Part shown: positions 58,829 through 64,000 of the stretch, in pieces
Numbering within the stretch: position 1 is the stretch's first letter
Layout of the letters: every line of letters begins with the position of its first letter
Assembly: GCA_965261585.1 (NCBI GenBank)
Contig: CBDHDN010000003.1
Location: 40,199-104,198 of the forward strand
Source of the DNA: CBDHDN01 sp965261585
GTDB lineage: Bacteria; Pseudomonadota; Alphaproteobacteria; UBA6615
Length of the DNA: 64,000 nt
Reading direction: 5' to 3'
Translations under genes and position numbers: made by a program
The notes under the pieces: generated by a model
Seen by the model: the letters and a program-made list of their open reading frames with translations, nothing else
Told to the model about the DNA's origin: nothing
Databases searched by the model: none

Positions 58829-60738
58829 GTGCGCCAGGCGAACTGGCAGAAGGTAGGGGGTGCAAGTCCCCCGGAACGAAGGAGTAACCGAACCACGTTT
58901 CTCCGCGAGCCGTGCGTTGGCTCCCGTGAGGGGGCAGGCGAAGCGTCGGTAGCGGCATGGATGGGCAGGGCTATTGAGCACCGTAAAAGCGATGGTCCGG
59001 GGTGCCGAGGCTTTCAGATCGGTCGAAGGCAATATTGCAGGCGTCGTTTTGGTGAGATGTCGGCGAGCCCCGCGGTGTCAGAGAACCCATGCACGTTCGC
59101 ACGCCTTCTGTTGGGACCCTGGGAGGTCTTCAAACTGCCCCGGTTGTCGTAAAGGGGCCGCGTAGGGAATGGAGAAAACCGAAGCCTATGATGAACGGTT
59201 TGAAGAAGTCGGATGAGGCCGTACGACCTGTGAGGGCGGCGAACAAGGGAGCGCGAGCTTCTGCGGAGTCGCCGGAGGAAAGGGCCTCAACCAAGGGGAA
59301 TCCGGATTGCCAAAGCACGCGCCGAACCCAGTGTCGGGTGAGCGTGCCACAGGCGGCGGCCCGGATACGGAAAGCTGCAGAGAGAAACCCGAAGGAACGT
59401 CTCACTGCGCTCTTCCACCACATTACGCCGGACGCGCTCGGTGCGGCCTACTTCGCATTGAAGAAGGACGCAGCAGCCGGTGTCGACGGCGTTACGTGGG
59501 ACATGTACGGCGAGGGTCTGGATGAGCGCCTGCTCGACCTGCACCGGCGCCTGCACAGAGGGGGAGCGTACCGGGCGCCACCGGTTCGGCGGGTAGAGGT
59601 ACCCAAGCCGGACGGGGGGACACGACCGCTCGGGATCGCGGCGCTGGAGGACAAGGTCGTCCAGAAGGCGGTTGTGGATGTGATCCTGACACCGATCTAC
59701 GAGGTGGTGTTTCTTGGCTTCAGCTACGGGTTCCGACCGGGGCGGGGGGCGCACGATGCGCTCGATGCCCTGGCCTTCGGGATAGAACGGCGCAAGGTCA
59801 GCTGGATAGTCGATGCAGACCTCCGGGCGTACTTCGACACGATCCCGCGGGATTGGTTGATCACGTTCCTAGAGCACCGCATCGGAGACAGGCGGGTCAT
59901 CCGTCTGATCCGGAAATGGCTGAACGCCGGCGTCATAGAGAGTGGGTCATGGGCAGATACGGGTATGGGCACGCCGCAGGGGGCAATAGTCTCCCCCGTC
60001 TTGGCGAACGTGTTCCTGCATTACGTGCTCGACGTGTGGTTCCACAAGAAATGGCGCCCGAACGTCCCGGATGGCGAAGCGATCATCGTCCGTTACGCTG
60101 ACGATATCGTTGTCGGGTTCCAACACAAGCGGGATGCGGAGCGGTACCTCCGCGACGTTCGGGAGAGGCTGGCCCGGTTCGGTCTCAGCCTCCACCAGGA
60201 CAAGACCCGCCTCGTGGAGTTTGGCCGGTTCGCGGATTTGAACCGGCGCCAGCGCGGGGTGGGCAAGCCGGAGACTTTCGACTTTCTGGGCCTCACGCAC
60301 TATTGCACGACGACCCTGAGAGGACGCTTTCGGCTTGGTCGCAAACCGGTTGCCAAACGGGTCAACAGGACCCTGGCGCGCATCGACGAGGTGCTTCGCA
60401 AGCGCTGGCACCACGACATCTGGGAAGTTGGTAGGTGGCTGGGGAGAGTCTGCAATGGCTGGCTCAACTACTTTGCCGTCCCAGGGTCAGGCCGGTTCAT
60501 CCGTGCGTTCCTCCGCAGGCTGCAACGCCGGTGGATGCGGGCGCTACGCCGCCGGTCCCAGCGAGCCCGATTTAGTTGGAAGCGACTGGAGCGCATGACC
60601 GAAATCCTGTGGCCACGCGCCTCCATCCGCCACCCATGGCCGGACCAGCGGTTCGCCGTCAAGCACCCGAGGTAGGAGCCGGATGGTTCAACGACCACGT
60701 CCGGATCTGCGCGGGGGGTGCGCAGCAATGCGCATTCC
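58829..60738 (+). mobile_element. Group II intron with its reverse-transcriptase ORF
   Basis: The 5' end is GTGCGCCAGGCGAACTGGCA, a group II start (GTGYG), followed by the domain I pattern GGTAGGGGGTGCAAGTCCCC. The reverse transcriptase lies in domain IV. Domain V is at 60676-60709, GAGCCGGATGGTTCAACGAC followed by CACGTCCGGATCTG, a 34-nt hairpin beginning with the AGC triad. Domain VI follows and the 3' end is estimated near 60738. It sits just after an R2 hairpin, as some classes prefer insertion behind hairpins/terminators, but the class is not certain. Confidence 0.85.
59188..60675 (+). CDS. ltrA: Group II intron reverse transcriptase/maturase
   Basis: 495 residues from ATG 59188, behind GGAGAAAACC. 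The RT blocks are DAAAGVDGVTWDMYGE, PPVRRVEVPKPDGGTRPLGI, SYGFRPGRGAHDALDALAFG, IVDADLRAYFDTIPRD, GTPQGAIVSPVLANVFLHYV and the catalytic IIVRYADDIVVGFQH. A maturase X domain follows (FRLGRKPVAKRVNRTLARID ... WHHDIWEVGRWLGRVCNGWL) and the ending is HPWPDQRFAVKHPR. No HNH endonuclease domain is present. The protein would splice the intron RNA and copy it into new sites. Confidence 0.9.
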   Translation: MMNGLKKSDEAVRPVRAANKGARASAESPEERASTKGNPDCQSTRRTQCRVSVPQAAARIRKAAERNPKERLTALFHHITPDALGAAYFALKKDAAAGVDGVTWDMYGEGLDERLLDLHRRLHRGGAYRAPPVRRVEVPKPDGGTRPLGIAALEDKVVQKAVVDVILTPIYEVVFLGFSYGFRPGRGAHDALDALAFGIERRKVSWIVDADLRAYFDTIPRDWLITFLEHRIGDRRVIRLIRKWLNAGVIESGSWADTGMGTPQGAIVSPVLANVFLHYVLDVWFHKKWRPNVPDGEAIIVRYADDIVVGFQHKRDAERYLRDVRERLARFGLSLHQDKTRLVEFGRFADLNRRQRGVGKPETFDFLGLTHYCTTTLRGRFRLGRKPVAKRVNRTLARIDEVLRKRWHHDIWEVGRWLGRVCNGWLNYFAVPGSGRFIRAFLRRLQRRWMRALRRRSQRARFSWKRLERMTEILWPRASIRHPWPDQRFAVKHPR

Positions 60739-60745
60739 TACCGTA

Positions 60746-60789
60746 ACTCTCCCTCCCCCCAAGGGGGGGAGGGTTGGGGTGGGGGGTGG
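60746..60789. repeat. Dispersed palindromic repeat R2, copy d
   Basis: ctccctccccccaagggggg, then agggttggggtggggggtgg, lies directly after the intron 3' end and before pdeM. It is inverted relative to copy c on the other side of the intron. Confidence 0.85.
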
Positions 60790-60818
60790 AAATACCTACA
60801 ACCGCGTGTTCGCTCCCG

Positions 60819-61520
60819 ATGACCGGCGCCCGGTTTACCCTCGGCGGCGCGACCGTCGTCGCCGATCCTTCGGGCGCGCTCTATTGGCCGGACGAGCGGT
60901 TGGTCGTCGTCGCCGATCTGCATTTCGAGAAGGGCTCGGGCTTCGCCGCGCGCGGCACCCTGTTGCCGCCCTACGACACCCGTGAGACGTTGAGCCGCCT
61001 GGAGCGCGTCGTGCGGCGCTATCGCCCGCGTGGCGTCGTCTGCCTGGGCGACACGTTCCACGACGACGGCGCCCACGGCCGCTTCGCCGGCAGCGAGGCG
61101 GCGCGATTGGCGCGTCTCGTTGAGGCCCATGTCTGGACTTGGGTTGCCGGCAACCACGACCCCGTGATGCCGCCGGGACTAGGCGGCGCGGTTGCCCACG
61201 AACTGGTGTTGGGCCCGTTGACCCTGCGGCACGAGGCGGACGCCGATGGTGGTGCGCCGGCCGGCGAGGTCTCCGGCCACTATCACCCCAAGGCGATGGT
61301 GCGGACGCGCTTGCGCCGGGTCTCCGGCCGCTGCTTCGTCACCGACGGCCGCCGCTTGATCCTACCGGCGTTCGGCGCCTTCACCGGCGGCCTCGACGTG
61401 CTGAATCCGGCGCTCGCGCGCCTGCTGCGCCCGCGTTTTCGCATTTTTCTGCTGGGAAACGACCGCGTCTTCACCTTCGACAGCACGAAGCTCAAGCCGC
61501 CACCGGCGTGGGTGGCTTGA
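60819..61520 (+). CDS. pdeM: Ligase-associated DNA-damage-response endonuclease (PdeM-like metallophosphoesterase)
   Basis: 233 residues from ATG 60819 (MTGARFTLGGATVVADPSGA). The metallophosphoesterase motifs are VVVADLHFEKGSGFAARG, GVVCLGDTFHDD, TWVAGNHDP and EVSGHYHPKAM. This protein normally follows the Lhr-type helicase directly and is its functional partner. Here they are about 2 kb apart because of the intron and two R2 repeats. The frame before 60819 is intron/repeat sequence. Confidence 0.9.
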   Translation: MTGARFTLGGATVVADPSGALYWPDERLVVVADLHFEKGSGFAARGTLLPPYDTRETLSRLERVVRRYRPRGVVCLGDTFHDDGAHGRFAGSEAARLARLVEAHVWTWVAGNHDPVMPPGLGGAVAHELVLGPLTLRHEADADGGAPAGEVSGHYHPKAMVRTRLRRVSGRCFVTDGRRLILPAFGAFTGGLDVLNPALARLLRPRFRIFLLGNDRVFTFDSTKLKPPPAWVA

Positions 61521-61552
61521 CCTCGTGGCTGAGCAGCGCCGCGAGGGACGAC

Positions 61553-61642
61553 ACCCTTCGTCCCTCGGCAAGCTCGGGATGAGGAGGCTCAGGGTGAGGA
61601 GAGCGTGGAAACAAGCCCTCACCCTGAGCTTGTCGAAGGATG
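61553..61642. repeat. R1-related palindromic repeat
   Basis: Two inverted arms, ggctcagggtgagga (61587-61601) and ccctcaccctgagcttgtcg (61616-61635), form a hairpin. They share the ccctgagcttgtcgaagg core with R1 copies at 32.4, 39.2 and 50.7 kb but lack the flanking parts. It lies between the convergent pdeM and small periplasmic protein genes. Confidence 0.8.
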
Positions 61643-61671
61643 TGGCGGAGAGCAGGCGCCAAGTTGCCGCC

Positions 61672-61956
61672 TCAGGTCTCGTCGATCGTCGGGTCGTCGT
61701 CGGCGGGCGGCGGGGTGGCGTGCGGGCGGTGGCGGCGGATGATGATGTCGCCGTCCTCGGTGATCTCGGGCCGGTCGTATTGGGGGATCGACTTCAGCAG
61801 CAGGTCGAGCGCCCAGAAAATCTGATCGGCGGCCTCGCGCGCCAGCTCCTCGGCGCGTTCGCGCGGGTCTGGCGACGGCGTCTGGGCAAGCGCCGGAGGG
61901 ATGCCGGTGCGGGTCAAGACAATCGCCAGCAGCAGAACTGCTATGCGAGCCGACAT
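61672..61956 (-). CDS. Small periplasmic protein, unknown
   Basis: 94 residues from ATG 61956 behind GGAGGATCC. A signal peptide (RIAVLLLAIVLTRTGIPPALA) is followed by a helical acidic segment (DPRERAEELAREAADQIFWA LDLL) and a C-terminal tail with EITEDGDIIIRRHRP. This type is common beside heme or cytochrome genes in alphaproteobacteria, but no function is known. It follows ctaA by 49 bp on the same strand. Confidence 0.65.
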   Translation of the reverse strand: MSARIAVLLLAIVLTRTGIPPALAQTPSPDPRERAEELAREAADQIFWALDLLLKSIPQYDRPEITEDGDIIIRRHRPHATPPPADDDPTIDET

Positions 61957-62005
61957 GGATCCTCCGACGCTTACCATCGTCAAGGGTGAACCCGGATTGT
62001 GGCGA

Positions 62006-63109
62006 TTATGTGCCGCCCGCGCGCAATTCGATCATTCTTTGCGGCCGCAGCTCGAAGGCGAGCCACAGCGCCGCCGTCAGCAGCGCCACGGCGCCGGCCT
62101 GGTGCAGTGCCGCGAGCGGCACCGGCACGACGAGCACGAGGGTGGCGATGCCCAGCGCAACCTGCGCAGCGGCGGCGAGGGCGACCGCCTGGGCCGCGCG
62201 GCGGGTGCGCGGCAGCAGCATGACCCAGCGGCTCTGCCACCAGGTCGCGACGGCCAGCGCCAGGCTGGCGAGCGCCAGCCAGCGGTGGTTGAACTGGATT
62301 GCCGCGATGTTCTCGAACGGGTTTGCGTACCAGGGCGACTGTGCCAGATAGGTCCCCGGCACGACGGCGCCGTCGATCAGCGGGAACGTGTTGTAGGTGA
62401 AGCCGGCGTCGGTCCCGGCCATCAGACCGCCGGACAGGATCGTCACGCCGACAGCGGTCACCAGCGCGGTGGTCAGCCCGCGCAGGCGCGGTTCGTGCCG
62501 GTCGGTCACGCCCGCCGGGCGCCGCCCGGCCGCGGCGGGGCGGATCAGACCGAGGGCAATCCACAACATCGCGGCGTAGATCGCCAGGGCCAGGGCGAGG
62601 TGTGCCGTCAGCCGGTACTGGCTGACCGCGGGCACGTCGACGAGGCCGCTCGCGACCATGTACCAGCCGAGCGCGCCCTGTGCCGCGCCGAGGACGAGCA
62701 GCCCGGCCAGCTTCGCCAGCAGCGGCCGGTCGACGGCGCCGCGCACGAGAAACCAGATCAGCGGCGCGGCGAACGCGACGCCGATCAGCCGGCCCCACAG
62801 GCGATGGACATACTCCCACCAGAAGATCGCCTGGAACTGGGCCAGCGTCATGCCAGCATTGACCTCCTGGTACTCGGGCGTCTGCTGATAGGCGGCGAAA
62901 TAGCCGCGCCAGCTAGCGTCGCTCAACGGCGGCAGGATCCCCGACAGCGGCTCCCACGCAACGATCGACAGGCCCGAGCCGGTGAGGCGCGTGATGCCGC
63001 CGATGACGACCATAGCAAAGACCATGGCGCAGCAGACGAGCAGCCAGTGGCCCACCGCCCGTTGCGAGGCGAAACGGCGCGTCGTCGTCGTGGTCGAGGC
63101 GTCGGTCAT
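62006..63109 (-). CDS. ctaA: Heme A synthase (COX15/CtaA type)
   Basis: 367 residues from ATG 63109 (MTDASTTTTTRRFASQRAVG). Eight membrane helices are expected. The family blocks are VIGGITRLTGSGLSIVAWEP, FWWEYVHRLWGRLIGVAFA, TAHLALALAIYAAMLWI, IQFNHRWLALASLALAVAT and VPLAALHQAGAVALLTAALW, with the His ligands for heme. It oxidises heme O to heme A for cytochrome aa3 oxidase. The longer frame to 63217 lacks conserved sequence. The gene diverges from cysG. Confidence 0.9.
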   Translation of the reverse strand: MTDASTTTTTRRFASQRAVGHWLLVCCAMVFAMVVIGGITRLTGSGLSIVAWEPLSGILPPLSDASWRGYFAAYQQTPEYQEVNAGMTLAQFQAIFWWEYVHRLWGRLIGVAFAAPLIWFLVRGAVDRPLLAKLAGLLVLGAAQGALGWYMVASGLVDVPAVSQYRLTAHLALALAIYAAMLWIALGLIRPAAAGRRPAGVTDRHEPRLRGLTTALVTAVGVTILSGGLMAGTDAGFTYNTFPLIDGAVVPGTYLAQSPWYANPFENIAAIQFNHRWLALASLALAVATWWQSRWVMLLPRTRRAAQAVALAAAAQVALGIATLVLVVPVPLAALHQAGAVALLTAALWLAFELRPQRMIELRAGGT

Positions 63110-63303
63110 TGGTCGGCGAATTTGGTCCACCAATCGCCGGACCGCAATGGCTTTGCGCCAAAAGGCCGCAGGTTCGGCCGAAATCCGGCGATCGTCGACA
63201 TTTTTCCCGTATCTCACTGGACTCTAAGATTCCACACACTATACTCGTGTATAATAAGAAATTACACACATGTGTTTGTGTGTTTTTCAGTTGAGGCGAG
63301 ACG
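63110..63303. promoter_or_regulatory. Divergent promoter region ctaA/cysG
   Basis: About 190 bp, the right part unusually AT-rich. It holds TATAAT (63249-63254) reading toward cysG with only a weak -35 (gattcc), and a palindromic acacacatgtgtttgtgtgt stretch near 63264-63283 that could be a regulator site. A purine-rich ttgaggcgagacg ribosome site precedes cysG. Confidence 0.55.
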
Positions 63304-64000
63304 ATGGACTATCTGCCGATTTTTCTCTCCCTGACGGGGCGCCGGGCGCTCGTCGTCGGCAGTGGCGCGGCGGCGGCGCGCAAGGCGCGGCTGCTGATCA
63401 CGGCCGAGGCAGACGTTACGGTGGTGGCGCCGGCGCTGGAGCGCGAAATGATCGACCTCGCCGCGGACGGCGGTGTCGCCCACGTCGCGCGGGCGTTCGA
63501 GGCCGCGGACGTTGACGGCCACGCCGTGGTGTTCGCCGCGAGTAAGGATGAGGCGGGCGACCGCGCCGTGTCCCGGGCCGCGCGCGCCGCGGCAATCCCC
63601 GTCAACGTCGTCGACCGGCCGGAACTCTCGGACTTCATCATGCCGGCGATCGTCGACCGCAGCCCGATCGTCATCGGCATTTCCAGCGGCGGCACGGCGC
63701 CGGTGCTGGCGCGCAGCATCCGCGCCGATATCGAACGCCGGCTGCCGGCCGGCCTCGGCCGCCTGGCACGCCTCGCCGGGCGCTTCCGCGAGGCGGTAAA
63801 GGCCAACATCCCCGAGCCGGCGGCGCGCCGCCGCTTCTGGGAGCGCCTGTTCGCCGACCCCGTCGTCGGGCGCATCGTCGACGGCGACGAGGCGGCGGCG
63901 CGCGAGCGCATGCTGACGATCGTCAACCGGCCGGGTGAAGCGGCAGCGCCGGTCGGTTCCGTCGCGCTCGTCGGCGCCGGGCCGGGCGATCCCGATCTGC
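63304..64000 (+). CDS. cysG: Siroheme synthase, N-terminal part (runs off the window)
   Basis: The frame is open from ATG 63304 to the end (232 codons). MDYLPIFLSLTGRRALVVGS, GAAAARKARLLITAEADVTV, VVFAASKDEAGDRAVSRAAR, NVVDRPELSDFIMPAIVDRS and IVIGISSGGTAPVLARSIRA are the precorrin-2 dehydrogenase/ferrochelatase half (CysGB). The last codons, GSVALVGAGPGDPDLL, begin the uroporphyrinogen-III methyltransferase half, so it is the fused CysG. It provides siroheme for sulfite or nitrite reductase. The 3' end is outside. Confidence 0.9.
   Translation, partial: MDYLPIFLSLTGRRALVVGSGAAAARKARLLITAEADVTVVAPALEREMIDLAADGGVAHVARAFEAADVDGHAVVFAASKDEAGDRAVSRAARAAAIPVNVVDRPELSDFIMPAIVDRSPIVIGISSGGTAPVLARSIRADIERRLPAGLGRLARLAGRFREAVKANIPEPAARRRFWERLFADPVVGRIVDGDEAAARERMLTIVNRPGEAAAPVGSVALVGAGPGDPDL

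Noticed and set aside
56244..58958. 904-codon open frame antisense to the helicase
   Set aside because: Same shadow effect; low-complexity R/A/G/H-rich translation, while the plus strand encodes all Lhr motifs.

Overview
The window is high-GC DNA from a proteobacterium, most likely an alphaproteobacterium. Supporting signs are SAM-II riboswitches ahead of a rhodanese-metZ unit, an ELM1-family protein, a CtaA/COX15-type heme A synthase and the Lhr-type helicase plus PdeM pair. No rRNA or tRNA gene is visible, so placement below class level (Rhodospirillales-like by general feel) is a guess.

Layout. 1-4.7 kb: an insertion-sequence pile-up. An IS3-type element truncates an MFS transporter, a second two-ORF IS lies beside a frameshifted cytochrome c', and a third 1,414-bp element (called ISb here) is fused to its broken end. 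4.7-16.3 kb: chromosomal genes (AsmA, sulfatase, methyltransferase, Na+/H+ antiporter, two HAD hydrolases, DUF3105 protein, copper P-type ATPase) with an IS630 element sitting exactly on the antiporter stop codon. 16.3-28.9 kb: an envelope and stress region with an OmpA-like lipoprotein, a SEL1/peptidoglycan-binding protein, a membrane adenylate cyclase, two ECF sigma/anti-sigma pairs, an FG-GAP protein, a DUF3179 protein, a ferritin-like lipoprotein and a small cytochrome c. 29-32.3 kb: a degraded acyltransferase, an RraA-like gene split by the second ISb copy with a 15-bp target duplication, and alkB.

32.4-35.3 kb is an accessory island. A phage-type, probably self-cleaving (S24) repressor lies between two near-identical operator-like sequences, with four overlapping small unknown genes on one side and one unknown gene on the other. 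35.4-39.2 kb holds a GFA-family gene with a 15-G tract, a SnoaL-like gene, two tandem isopenicillin-N-synthase-like dioxygenases and an extradiol-type ring-cleavage dioxygenase. 39.4-43 kb is the methionine unit: metZ and a rhodanese gene behind two tandem SAM-II riboswitches, with an IS1202-like element inserted just upstream of the promoter. 43-53 kb carries a complete-looking coenzyme F420 cluster on the minus strand (cofG, cofH, cofD, cofC, cofE, npdG and an F420-dependent LLM oxidoreductase) with an amidohydrolase upstream. 53.7-64 kb has a cyclase-TPR protein, a psuG remnant, an Lhr-type helicase and pdeM split by a group II intron, heme A synthase, and the start of cysG at the window edge.

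Two themes stand out. Mobile DNA is dense: at least five IS copies, one group II intron and two families of dispersed palindromic repeats. Many ordinary genes are broken by one-base shifts, often in G runs, or by single stop codons (cytochrome c', asmA, ompA-like, SEL1 protein, cyclase, cytochrome c, neuD-like). This is either real decay or residual sequencing error and should be settled before any of these genes is interpreted.
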